Below are positions 1 to 6,332 of a stretch of DNA of 13,908 nucleotides, piece after piece. The notes below the pieces were generated by a model. That model had not been told where the DNA came from and did not search any database. It saw only the letters and a list, made by a program, of their open reading frames with translations. Positions within the stretch are counted from its first letter, which is position 1, and the number at the start of each line of letters is the position of its first letter. Source of the DNA: an uncultured Corynebacterium sp. (GTDB lineage Bacteria; Actinomycetota; Actinomycetes; Mycobacteriales; Mycobacteriaceae); contig CAMILJ010000039.1 in the NCBI GenBank assembly GCA_946222625.1, positions 1-13,908 on the forward strand. Direction: 5' to 3'. A program made the position numbers and the translations under genes.

Positions 1-2
1 AC

Positions 3-191
3 CTGCACACCGCTCAGATCGAGCGCAACCGTGCTGCAGCTGCTGAGGCTGCTGAGTCCGCTGCCAACTCCAACTACTCTTCCGAGTCTCAGGATGCAGC
101 TCCGGCATCCGATTCTCAGGCAGAGGTTGGCGGCTCCCTCGCTTCCGACGAGCAGCTCGCTGCTCTGCGCGACAAGCTCGCTGGCAACTAA
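3..191 (+). CDS. rpsA: 30S ribosomal protein S1, C-terminal end (5' truncated by window)
   Basis: Only the last 62 codons are present, read in the frame starting at base 3 and ending in TAA at 189-191. The peptide is Ala/Glu/Ser-rich and closes with LAALRDKLAGN, which I recognise as the typical C-terminal tail of actinobacterial (Corynebacterium) ribosomal protein S1. This tail lies beyond the last S1/OB-fold RNA-binding domain, so none of the RNA-binding repeats is visible here. S1 binds mRNA on the 30S subunit and helps initiation. The call rests on the tail sequence and on the known order rpsA-coaE-uvrB in corynebacteria and mycobacteria. A strong hairpin follows at 251-288, so transcription of rpsA probably ends before coaE. 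Confidence 0.88.
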   Translation: MHTAQIERNRAAAAEAAESAANSNYSSESQDAAPASDSQAEVGGSLASDEQLAALRDKLAGN

Positions 192-250
192 AATCTAAGT
201 CCTCTCGGCTAGGCTCTGCCGATTAGCCCGAGACGATCTAGTTCTCGCAG

Positions 251-288
251 AAAGGCCGCTTCTCCCCGCTGGGGGAGGGGCGGCCTTT
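251..288 (+). terminator. Intrinsic terminator after rpsA
   Basis: Bases 251-267 pair almost completely with 272-288: AAAGGCCG against CGGCCTTT at the base, then a C/T-rich arm against a G-rich arm with two G-U pairs. The loop is four bases, GCTG. The 3' T-run is short (TTT), but the stem is long and GC-rich. It lies 59 bases after the rpsA stop and 18 bases before the coaE ATG. Confidence 0.85.
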
Positions 289-292
289 CGCG

Positions 293-298
293 TATCCT
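293..298 (+). promoter_or_regulatory. Putative -10 element (TATCCT) of coaE, leaderless type
   Basis: TATCCT ends 8 nt before the coaE ATG and there is no Shine-Dalgarno sequence in between (AAGCCGGT). A start site about 7 nt downstream of this hexamer would fall at or next to the ATG, giving a leaderless mRNA. The -35 region would lie inside the rpsA terminator hairpin and shows no clear consensus. Confidence 0.4.
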
Positions 299-306
299 AA
301 GCCGGT

Positions 307-909
307 ATGAAACTCATTGGACTCACTGGTGGAATCGGCAGCGGAAAATCGACTGTTGCGCAGCTTCTCGTGCGCCACGGCTGGGAATTAGTGGATGCCG
401 ATCAGATAGCCCGGGACATTGTTGAACCGGGGCAACCAGCGCTCGCAGAACTGGCGCAGGCTTTCGGGGAGGATATCCTCCAAGAAGATGGGAGCCTGGA
501 TCGGGGGTTGTTGGCTTCCCGTGCCTTCTCTAACCGCGAGAAGACCGCTGTGCTCAATTCGATTACGCACCCGCGCATCCATGAGGAAACCCAAGCCCGC
601 TTCGACGCTGCGCGCCGCGCCGGCGCCGATTTCGTGGTCTACGACATGCCGCTCCTTGTGGACAAAGGACTCCACAAGGATATGGACGCCACCATTGTTG
701 TTGACGTTGACGCAGAAGAGCGTGTGCGCCGCCTGGTGGCATATCGCGGGCTGGATGAGGAGGACGCGCGCCGTAGGATCGCGGCGCAGATTCCGGACGA
801 TGTGCGGCGTGCTGCCGCTGATTTCATCATTGACAACAACGGCCCCCGCGAAGCATTGGGGGAGCAGGTCGAGGGGGTCGTCGAGAAGCTGCGTGCCCGC
901 CTAGGTTAG
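307..909 (+). CDS. coaE: Dephospho-CoA kinase
   Basis: This cytosolic enzyme catalyses the last step of coenzyme A biosynthesis, ATP-dependent phosphorylation of the 3'-hydroxyl of dephospho-CoA. The 200-residue product has the normal size for CoaE. It opens with the P-loop GGIGSGKS at residues 8-15, followed by the DADxIAR motif (about 30-36) that is typical of CoaE. The rest fits a P-loop kinase with a lid: HPRIH near residue 95 and the YDMPLLV stretch near 115. The ATG at 307 is chosen because the kinase domain begins immediately after it. No ribosome-binding site is visible; a -10-like hexamer sits 8 nt upstream. The position directly after rpsA is conserved in actinobacteria, but the hairpin between them suggests separate transcription. 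The far C-terminal extension found in some mycobacterial CoaE proteins is absent. Confidence 0.96.
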   Translation: MKLIGLTGGIGSGKSTVAQLLVRHGWELVDADQIARDIVEPGQPALAELAQAFGEDILQEDGSLDRGLLASRAFSNREKTAVLNSITHPRIHEETQARFDAARRAGADFVVYDMPLLVDKGLHKDMDATIVVDVDAEERVRRLVAYRGLDEEDARRRIAAQIPDDVRRAAADFIIDNNGPREALGEQVEGVVEKLRARLG

Positions 910-921
910 GCACGCAGCTTC
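885..921. terminator. Hairpin overlapping the coaE stop codon, between convergent genes
   Basis: A perfect 13-bp inverted repeat pairs 885-897 (GAAGCTGCGTGCC) with 909-921 (GGCACGCAGCTTC) around an 11-nt loop. The left arm encodes the last residues of CoaE and the right arm begins in the stop codon at 907-909. No long T-run follows on either strand. Its place between the convergent ends of coaE and the DUF4185 gene fits a shared, bidirectional 3'-end structure. Confidence 0.65.
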
Positions 922-951
922 CTGGCAGAAGTCCCTAGCGCGCGTTGTTTC

Positions 952-2328
952 CTAGCGCGTTGCTACGACGTCAGAGACCGCGATGTGGTCGTTGTTTTCC
1001 ATGTCCTCGCCCACGAAGTCAAGGTCAGTGCGCATCAACATGGTGTTGTAATCGCGCCACGATGTCAGCGTGTAATACAGATGCTGGTCATCCTGGTTCG
1101 GCAGCACGAAGGGCGCGTACGTGTCGTTGAGTGGCTCGCCGCTGACGACCTTGGTGGTCTTTTCATTCACCAGCATTCGGCGTGGTGACCAAGGCCCTTC
1201 GGGGCTATCTGCGGTGCGCATGACGATGCCCTCTCCCTCCACGCCATACATGGTGACGTACTTGCCCAAATAGTGGTTGTAGGCCACGGAAAGCTCGGAG
1301 ACCTTGCCGTCGAGCACCTCGGTGGCCCGCGCGGGATCCTTTACCCATGAGCCATCCGAGTAGTAGCTGAAGGCATCTTCGTTGGGGAATTCAGACTTCA
1401 ACGCGCGGGACAAATAGGCCGGGCCACGGCGGCCGTTTCCCGTGGAGAAGCGGTAGATATAGTCGCCGTGCTCGATGAAGGCCGATTGCTGAAGCTTTTC
1501 AAACCCTGGTCGGTAGTTGGCGCCGCCGGGGATGGGAGCGTTCGTTCCGTGGCTAGCGTTAGTGCGTGTGGCCTCCGGATCCGCGCGCCACGTGACTCCG
1601 CCGTCGGTCGACTTTACGGTTCCGCCAAAGTTGGTGGACCAGCCGGTTTTCGGGTCGTGCCAAGAACGCACAGACATGTAGTCGATGTAATGCACGCCGT
1701 CGACCACAATGCCCGCCGTGGGGATAGTGGTGCGCTCGCCGGTGGTATCTTTATCTCCCACCTTCTGGGAGGGAATGAATTCTTTTGCCCGGCCGTTAGC
1801 GGACCATCCGGAGTTAGTCAGTGCTTCTTCGAGACGCAGGCCATCGCCGTAGTCGTGATCACTCGTGCGCAAGAGGAGGTTGGAACGCCACCCGTCACCG
1901 TCGCTAGAACAATCCATGGAATCGCCGAAGACATAGTAGGAGCGGCCCGCACCGTCAGAGTAGGCGATGCCGAGGTCGGTTCCGGAAATATCGAATTTTT
2001 GATCAGTGCGGTTGGGAGAACCGGAACCGGTGATGAGCTGCATGATCTGCGTCGGTCCGCCGGTGATTTGGCGCTGGTTATAGTTGCTGCGCTGTGGTGC
2101 TGCGGTGTCCCCAGAATTGCTCGAACGGGAGGAGCTACCCAGCAGCGCGTCGAGCTCTCCTAGGGAGGAGCCGCCTCCCGGGCCGGAGGCCTCGGGCTTC
2201 GATGTGAAGCTACCGGATTTTGAATAGGCCGTACACGGAGAAGCTTGGGCGGTGGGCGTGCGGGACAGGATAGCGACGGGTACGAGACCCGCGACGGTCA
2301 CTGCGCTGGCGAGGGAACGAAACTTCAT
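952..2328 (-). CDS. Secreted DUF4185 domain protein, candidate endo-D-arabinanase (GH183-like)
   Basis: The 458-residue product starts with a signal peptide: KFR, a hydrophobic stretch and a likely cut after AQA at residue 29. A Gly/Ser-rich low-complexity linker follows (about 38-85), then a DUF4185 beta-propeller-like domain from about 95 to the end. Recognisable family motifs are GTDLGIAYSD (116-125), YVFGDS (132-137) and an SNLLLRTSD stretch near 149. The mature part has only two cysteines that I can find, C32 and C140, which could form a disulfide. DUF4185 enzymes from mycobacteria and a gut bacterium have been reported to cut D-arabinan (family GH183), and corynebacteria carry arabinogalactan, so cell-wall turnover is the best inferred role. 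The exact substrate is not shown by the sequence. It is convergent with coaE and divergent from the DUF4259 gene. There is no good Shine-Dalgarno; TAGAAT lies 8 nt before the ATG. Confidence 0.88.
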   Translation of the reverse strand: MKFRSLASAVTVAGLVPVAILSRTPTAQASPCTAYSKSGSFTSKPEASGPGGGSSLGELDALLGSSSRSSNSGDTAAPQRSNYNQRQITGGPTQIMQLITGSGSPNRTDQKFDISGTDLGIAYSDGAGRSYYVFGDSMDCSSDGDGWRSNLLLRTSDHDYGDGLRLEEALTNSGWSANGRAKEFIPSQKVGDKDTTGERTTIPTAGIVVDGVHYIDYMSVRSWHDPKTGWSTNFGGTVKSTDGGVTWRADPEATRTNASHGTNAPIPGGANYRPGFEKLQQSAFIEHGDYIYRFSTGNGRRGPAYLSRALKSEFPNEDAFSYYSDGSWVKDPARATEVLDGKVSELSVAYNHYLGKYVTMYGVEGEGIVMRTADSPEGPWSPRRMLVNEKTTKVVSGEPLNDTYAPFVLPNQDDQHLYYTLTSWRDYNTMLMRTDLDFVGEDMENNDHIAVSDVVATR

Positions 2329-2336
2329 GCCAGCCG

Positions 2337-2342
2337 ATTCTA
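2337..2342 (-). promoter_or_regulatory. Putative -10 element (TAGAAT) of the DUF4185 gene, leaderless type
   Basis: Read on the minus strand, TAGAAT lies 8 nt upstream of the ATG at 2328, with CGGCTGGC between. This is one base from TATAAT and would put the transcript start at about the ATG. No convincing -35 box is seen 16-18 nt upstream. Confidence 0.45.
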
Positions 2343-2418
2343 AAGGAGAGCAACAACTTTTAAAGCATATGGTGGCTAAAATTTACCTTCTGCTCGCGCC
2401 CCGTTCATCTTGAGTGCT

Positions 2419-2424
2419 TAATCT
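2419..2424 (+). promoter_or_regulatory. Putative -10 element (TAATCT) of the DUF4259 gene, leaderless type
   Basis: TAATCT ends 8 nt before the ATG at 2433; the intervening GCCCTCCC holds no Shine-Dalgarno. The arrangement mirrors that of coaE, the DUF4185 gene and uvrB. The element belongs to a 104-bp divergent intergenic region (2329-2432) that contains an AT-rich centre near 2355-2385. Confidence 0.35.
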
Positions 2425-2432
2425 GCCCTCCC

Positions 2433-2795
2433 ATGGGAACCTGGGACGTAGGGCCTTTTGATAATCACGCCGCGTGCGAAGTGCTCGCGGAAATTCGTGA
2501 TGGCTCCTTCGACCTCGACACGTTTAAGAAGAGCTGCGTGGATTCTCCCATTGATGTTGACGACGCCGAGGTCGTCATAGCCTTAGGCGCGCTGGCGACG
2601 TCCCCAGCGGAAAAACTCCCCGCTGGAGTCAGCGTCGAATCCGTTAAAGCGCTGCGCACGCCGCAGACTCGGGCCTGGCTGCGTAAGAAAATCAACACAG
2701 CGATGGAGCCCAATAATTCCCCTATCTATGCACTGTGGGAAACCACTGGTGAGTTAGATCTGTGGCTGCGCATGACGCGTGCTGTATTGCCCTAA
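2433..2795 (+). CDS. DUF4259 domain-containing small protein
   Basis: The 120-residue product opens with MGTWDVGPFDNHAA, the signature start of DUF4259 proteins (MGTWG-GPFDND type). The rest is a small acidic alpha-helical protein with no signal peptide or membrane segment, and it probably stays in the cytosol. The molecular function of DUF4259 is unknown to me, and I see no catalytic motif to suggest one. The ATG at 2433 is fixed by the conserved N-terminus. The gene ends 88 bases before the uvrB start, and uvrB appears to have its own promoter, so a shared operon is possible but not required. In mycobacteria the coaE-uvrB interval holds a different small gene as far as I recall, so this slot seems variable. 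Confidence 0.85.
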   Translation: MGTWDVGPFDNHAACEVLAEIRDGSFDLDTFKKSCVDSPIDVDDAEVVIALGALATSPAEKLPAGVSVESVKALRTPQTRAWLRKKINTAMEPNNSPIYALWETTGELDLWLRMTRAVLP

Positions 2796-2870
2796 ACTGT
2801 TGACTCTTGCCTCAAGCAGTGGCTGGGTTGTTGAGCCTTCGGGGCCTAGCAGGTTTAGGCTTCGTCGCGT

Positions 2871-2876
2871 TAGACT
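2871..2876 (+). promoter_or_regulatory. Putative -10 element (TAGACT) of uvrB, leaderless type
   Basis: TAGACT ends 7 nt before the uvrB ATG at 2884, with GGTCAGC between. There is no Shine-Dalgarno. I see no SOS (LexA) palindrome of the GAAC-N4-GTTC kind between 2796 and 2883. A short inverted repeat, GCCTA (2844-2848) and TAGGC (2856-2860), lies just upstream; its role is unknown. Confidence 0.4.
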
Positions 2877-2883
2877 GGTCAGC

Positions 2884-4977
2884 ATGGCTTTTGCTGCTGA
2901 ACACCCTATCCTGCCGGTTTCGGAACACCGCCCCGTCGGAGAAATCGAACGGCGCTCGGCCGAGTTTCGTGTTGAATCAGAGTACCAGCCCGCCGGCGAC
3001 CAACCCGCCGCCATCGCGGAACTGGATGAGCGGCTGAGCCGCGGCGAGCGCGGTGTTGTGCTTATGGGTGCTACGGGTACTGGTAAGTCCGCTACTGCGG
3101 CGTGGCTCATCGAAAAGCAGCAGCGCCCAACACTCGTGATGGCGCCGAATAAGACACTGGCGGCGCAGCTGGCGAATGAGCTGCGCCAGCTTCTGCCGCA
3201 CAATGCCGTTGAGTACTTCGTTTCTTACTACGACTACTACCAACCGGAAGCCTATATCGCGCAGACGGATACTTACATTGAGAAGGACTCCTCCATTAAT
3301 GAGGACGTGGAGCGCCTGCGCCACTCCGCAACCTCAGCTCTTCTTTCTCGCCGCGATGTTGTCGTGGTGTCCTCTGTGTCCTGCATCTATGGTCTCGGTA
3401 CCCCGCAGTCCTACCTCGACCGCTCTGTCGTGTTGGAGGAAGGGGAGGAGATCGACCGCGATCGCTTCCTGCGGTTGCTCGTGGACATTCAGTACGAGCG
3501 CAATGACGTGGGCTTTACCCGCGGAACCTTCCGCGTCAAGGGCGATACCGTGGATATTATCCCCGCCTATGAAGAGCGCGCGGTGCGCATCGAGTTTTTC
3601 GGAGATGACGTGGACGAGCTCTACTACATCCACCCCTTGACGGGCGATGTTCTCGAGCGAGTCGACGAGGTGCGAATCTTCCCCGCGACGCACTACGTGG
3701 CAGGCCCGGAGCGCATGGCCCGTGCCATCGAGGACATCAAGGAAGAACTTGCGGAACGCCTCGCCGAGCTGGAGAACCGCGGCAAGTTGCTCGAAGCGCA
3801 ACGCTTGCGCATGCGCACCGAATACGACCTCGAGATGATCGAGCAGGTGGGCTTTTGCTCCGGAATTGAGAACTATTCGCGCCACGTTGATGGTCGCCCC
3901 GCCGGTTCCGCTCCGGCGACGCTCTTGGATTACTTCCCGGAGGATTTCCTCACCATCATCGACGAGTCCCACGTGACAGTCCCGCAGATCGGTGGCATGT
4001 TTGAAGGCGACATGGCCCGTAAGCGCAACCTCGTGGAGTTTGGCTTCCGCTTGCCGTCTGCCGTGGATAACCGTCCGTTGACCTTTGATGAGTTTGAAGA
4101 GCGCGTCGGGCAAACCGTCTACATGTCGGCCACGCCTGGTGATTTCGAAATGACGGCCTCCGGCGGCGAGTTCGTCGAGCAGGTTATTCGCCCCACCGGT
4201 CTGGTGGATCCCAAGGTCACGGTCAAGCCCACCAAGGGCCAGATTGATGACCTTATCGATGAGGTCCGCGCCCGCACCGCGAAGCAGGAACGTGTATTGG
4301 TCACCACCTTGACTAAGCGCATGGCAGAAGACCTCACTGATTACCTTCTGGAGCATGGCATCAAGGTGCGCTACCTCCACTCGGATATCGATACGCTGCA
4401 GCGCGTGGAGCTACTGCGGCAGCTGCGCCTGGGTGAATTCGATGTACTCGTGGGCATTAACCTGCTGCGCGAGGGCCTCGACCTTCCCGAGGTTTCACTC
4501 GTCGCCATCTTGGACGCAGACAAGGAAGGTTTCCTGCGTTCCACCACCTCGCTCATCCAGACAATCGGCCGTGCTGCCCGAAATGTGTCCGGTGAGGTCA
4601 TCATGTACGCGGACAAAATCACGGACTCGATGCAGGAAGCCATCGAGGAGACCGAGCGCCGCCGTGAAAAGCAGATTGCCTATAACAAGGAACACGGCAT
4701 CGACCCGCAGCCATTGCGCAAGAAGATCGCTGACATTTTGGATCAGGTCTACGACAACGCCGATGAGCAGGAACAGGGCGCGGATCCCACGGCAATCGTC
4801 GGCAAGCCCGATGTGTCCTCCATGGCTGCCGATGAGGTGCAGGCGCTTATCGACGATCTGACGACCCAAATGCGCGAAGCCGCCCGAGAGCTTAAATTCG
4901 AGCTGGCGGGGCGCTTGCGTGATGAGATCGCGGACCTGAAGAAGGAGCAACGCGGACTCAAAGAGGCCGGGATTTAA
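2884..4977 (+). CDS. uvrB: Excinuclease ABC subunit B (UvrB)
   Basis: UvrB is the damage-verification helicase of nucleotide excision repair. It is loaded by UvrA, inserts a beta-hairpin between the DNA strands and then recruits UvrC for incision. The 697-residue product shows Walker A GATGTGKS (62-69), the Tyr-rich beta-hairpin YYDYYQPEAY starting near 115, Walker B DESH (360-363), helicase motif VI QTIGRAAR (559-566) and a C-terminal UVR domain (about 655-693) that contacts UvrC. The reading frame stays open up to 2779, but I choose ATG 2884. The protein from there (MAFAAEHPIL) matches the corynebacterial UvrB start, the upstream extension has no family character, and a -10-like box ends 7 nt before it. 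Two stop codons, TAA and TAG, follow in tandem. uvrA lies about 8 kb downstream in the same window. Confidence 0.98.
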   Translation: MAFAAEHPILPVSEHRPVGEIERRSAEFRVESEYQPAGDQPAAIAELDERLSRGERGVVLMGATGTGKSATAAWLIEKQQRPTLVMAPNKTLAAQLANELRQLLPHNAVEYFVSYYDYYQPEAYIAQTDTYIEKDSSINEDVERLRHSATSALLSRRDVVVVSSVSCIYGLGTPQSYLDRSVVLEEGEEIDRDRFLRLLVDIQYERNDVGFTRGTFRVKGDTVDIIPAYEERAVRIEFFGDDVDELYYIHPLTGDVLERVDEVRIFPATHYVAGPERMARAIEDIKEELAERLAELENRGKLLEAQRLRMRTEYDLEMIEQVGFCSGIENYSRHVDGRPAGSAPATLLDYFPEDFLTIIDESHVTVPQIGGMFEGDMARKRNLVEFGFRLPSAVDNRPLTFDEFEERVGQTVYMSATPGDFEMTASGGEFVEQVIRPTGLVDPKVTVKPTKGQIDDLIDEVRARTAKQERVLVTTLTKRMAEDLTDYLLEHGIKVRYLHSDIDTLQRVELLRQLRLGEFDVLVGINLLREGLDLPEVSLVAILDADKEGFLRSTTSLIQTIGRAARNVSGEVIMYADKITDSMQEAIEETERRREKQIAYNKEHGIDPQPLRKKIADILDQVYDNADEQEQGADPTAIVGKPDVSSMAADEVQALIDDLTTQMREAARELKFELAGRLRDEIADLKKEQRGLKEAGI

Positions 4978-5017
4978 TAGTCTGGGCCGTCGCATTGAAG
5001 CCTCGTTAGGACACCGG

Positions 5018-5049
5018 GGCGGGTATCACCACACTCAGTGTGGGCCGCC
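5018..5049. promoter_or_regulatory. Palindrome upstream of usp gene 1: operator candidate or uvrB 3' hairpin
   Basis: The core CCACACT-C-AGTGTGG (5029-5043) is a perfect 7+7 inverted repeat with one central base. An outer pair, GGCGG (5018-5022) and CCGCC (5045-5049), could extend it as a stem with an internal bulge. No T-run follows, so it is a poor intrinsic terminator. It ends about 10 nt before a possible extended -10 (TGC-CATACT, 5051-5059), which is where a repressor or activator would bind. It does not match the GlxR consensus TGTGA-N6-TCACA. Confidence 0.5.
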
Positions 5050-5092
5050 GTGCCATACTGTTAAGGATTAACCACTAGTTATAAGGAGAATC

Positions 5093-5539
5093 ATGCTGAG
5101 CTACAACGTCATCGCCGTGGGAACCGATGGATCACCGACATCCCTGCGTGCCGTCCGTTCTGCCGCATCCATGGCGCGTGCTTATGATGCGACGTTGATC
5201 ATCGTATCTGCTTTCTACAACCACTCCGGTTCGATGCTCGGCGCACCGAACGCAGAGGACGCCCGCGTGCCCGTCGTCAGCGAGGAAATGTCGGAGAATT
5301 TCCTCAACAATGCCGCGGAGATCGCGCACGGCGAGGGTGCGAAGCGCATCGAGATCATCGCTAAGTCTGGCGACCCTGTGAACTCACTCATCGAGGTGGG
5401 CAACGACTATGACGTCGACTTGTTCGTGGTGGGTAACAAGGGTATCCATTCAGTCCGTGGCCGGGTATTCGGTTCCGTTGCGACGGAGTTGACCCGTAAG
5501 GCCCATGCGGACGTTGTGGTGGTCAACACCACTGAGTAA
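5093..5539 (+). CDS. Universal stress protein, ATP-binding type (paralogue 1)
   Basis: This 148-residue single-domain UspA-fold protein is probably cytosolic and dimeric. The N-terminal strand ends in the conserved VGTDGSPTS. The nucleotide-binding motif G-2x-G-9x-G-S is complete in GNKGIHSVRGRVFGS (residues about 116-130), so it should bind ATP or a related nucleotide rather than belong to the non-binding UspA branch. The start is supported by a good Shine-Dalgarno, AAGGAG at 5083-5088, four bases before the ATG. It is followed after 143 bases by a second usp gene with clear sequence similarity, which suggests a local duplication. A palindrome at 5029-5043 lies upstream. The cellular role of corynebacterial Usps is not fixed by sequence; growth arrest or stress signalling is the family expectation. 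Confidence 0.93.
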   Translation: MLSYNVIAVGTDGSPTSLRAVRSAASMARAYDATLIIVSAFYNHSGSMLGAPNAEDARVPVVSEEMSENFLNNAAEIAHGEGAKRIEIIAKSGDPVNSLIEVGNDYDVDLFVVGNKGIHSVRGRVFGSVATELTRKAHADVVVVNTTE

Positions 5540-5598
5540 GCGCCGGGCTCCAGTCGGGCGTACAGCACACGCGCTGATCGACGCGAACACGCCAGCGT

Positions 5599-5607
5599 TG
5601 TTAGACT
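5599..5607 (+). promoter_or_regulatory. Putative extended -10 (TGT-TAGACT) of usp gene 2
   Basis: TGT followed by TAGACT matches the TGn extended -10 pattern. It lies about 75 nt before the ATG at 5683. A second -10-like hexamer, TAGAAT, is at 5628-5633. Either would allow the second usp gene to be transcribed independently of the first. No clear terminator is seen between the two usp genes (5540-5598). Confidence 0.4.
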
Positions 5608-5682
5608 AGCGGGTGCGCAAAAGCTTTTAGAATTTTGTTTAGCGGTGGCCTCAAGGTTGGGGCCCAGCGAAGAAAGGTCATC

Positions 5683-6123
5683 ATGAGCGATTACAACAAG
5701 ATCGTGGTCGGTACCGACGGTTCCAAGTCCTCCCTGCTTGCAGTGGAGCGCGCCGCCAAGATCGCCGCAGCCTTCGATGCCACCCTCATCATCGGTTGCG
5801 CCTACTACGAGAACCAGGAGCAAGCTTCCAAGACACTGCGTCAGGATTCAGTGACGATTCTCGGTGATGAGAAGGCTCAAGCCAATCTCGCCTCCGGCAA
5901 GGAACACGCTGAGAAGTTCGGTGTGTCGAAGGTGGAAACTGCTGTGCGCCCAGGGACCCCGGTCCAAGCCCTGATGTCGATCGTCAATGACAACAAGGCA
6001 GACCTGCTCATCGTTGGTAACCGCGGAATTAATTCTTTGACCGGCCGTCTGCTTGGTTCGGTTCCGGCGGATGTCGCGCGTCAGTCTGATTGTGACGTCA
6101 TGATCGTCCACACTGTGAACTAA
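5683..6123 (+). CDS. Universal stress protein, ATP-binding type (paralogue 2, Rv1636-like)
   Basis: The 146-residue UspA-fold protein opens MSDYNKIVVGTDGSKSS and carries the full nucleotide motif G-2x-G-9x-G-S in GNRGINSLTGRLLGS. Its end, RLLGSVPADVARQ then DVMIVHT, closely recalls M. tuberculosis Rv1636 (TB15.3), which sits at the matching place before uvrA and has been reported to bind cAMP. I therefore see this copy as the likely Rv1636 counterpart and the preceding gene as the extra copy. The frame is open back to 5635, but ATG 5683 is chosen: a ribosome-binding site AGAAAGG (5671-5677) precedes it by five bases, and the extra 16 residues do not fit the family. Transcription ends in the strong hairpin at 6177-6215. 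Confidence 0.93.
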   Translation: MSDYNKIVVGTDGSKSSLLAVERAAKIAAAFDATLIIGCAYYENQEQASKTLRQDSVTILGDEKAQANLASGKEHAEKFGVSKVETAVRPGTPVQALMSIVNDNKADLLIVGNRGINSLTGRLLGSVPADVARQSDCDVMIVHTVN

Positions 6124-6176
6124 GACGCTTGACCGACGCTGTTTTGGGCAGGAAGTCCGGGATTAAAGCAGCAGAC

Positions 6177-6215
6177 AAAGTAGCCGAGTGGCGTTGAGCC
6201 GCTCGGCCACTTTTT
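6177..6215 (+). terminator. Strong intrinsic terminator after the usp genes
   Basis: The stem AAAGT-A-GCCGAGTGGC (6177-6192) pairs with GCCGCTCGGC-C-ACTTT (6198-6213), with one mismatch and one G-T pair, around the loop GTTGA. It ends directly in TTTTT (6211-6215). This is the clearest rho-independent terminator in the window. Confidence 0.92.
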
Positions 6216-6283
6216 ATCCATAGGGGCGGGCATTTCTTAACCCACAGTTTGTCTGTCGGCTTCTTTGGAGTCATGTTCTCGAT

Positions 6284-6302
6284 TTAGGTTAGTTAAGTCT
6301 CC
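6284..6302 (+). promoter_or_regulatory. Possible DtxR-type iron box, left half perfect
   Basis: The nine bases TTAGGTTAG (6284-6292) equal the left half and centre of the classical corynebacterial DtxR box TTAGGTTAGCCTAACCTAA. The right half (TTAAGTCTCC) is poor, with 12 of 19 positions matching overall. It lies about 30 nt upstream of the phosphatase ATG, in the promoter zone. The match may be chance or a weak site. Confidence 0.3.
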
Positions 6303-6332
6303 GTATTCACTAACTCTCGAAAGAACTTTCTC

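Noticed and set aside
1468..2163. Plus-strand open frame of 231 codons opposite the DUF4185 gene
   Set aside because: The minus-strand frame has a signal peptide and conserved domain motifs; the plus-strand frame has none.
2779..2883. Upstream extension of the uvrB reading frame beginning at ATG 2779
   Set aside because: It would overlap the DUF4259 gene, has no UvrB character, and a promoter-like element and the family N-terminus point to ATG 2884.
2796..2883. SOS (LexA) box before uvrB
   Set aside because: I searched by eye for GAAC-N4-GTTC-like palindromes and found none.
3334..4380. Long minus-strand open frame (348 codons) opposite uvrB
   Set aside because: It lies fully inside the conserved uvrB gene on the other strand and its sequence resembles no known family; it is a by-product of GC-rich codon use.
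5029..5043. GlxR (cAMP receptor) site at the usp palindrome
   Set aside because: The arms read CACACT/AGTGTG rather than TGTGA/TCACA with a six-base spacer, so the consensus is not met.
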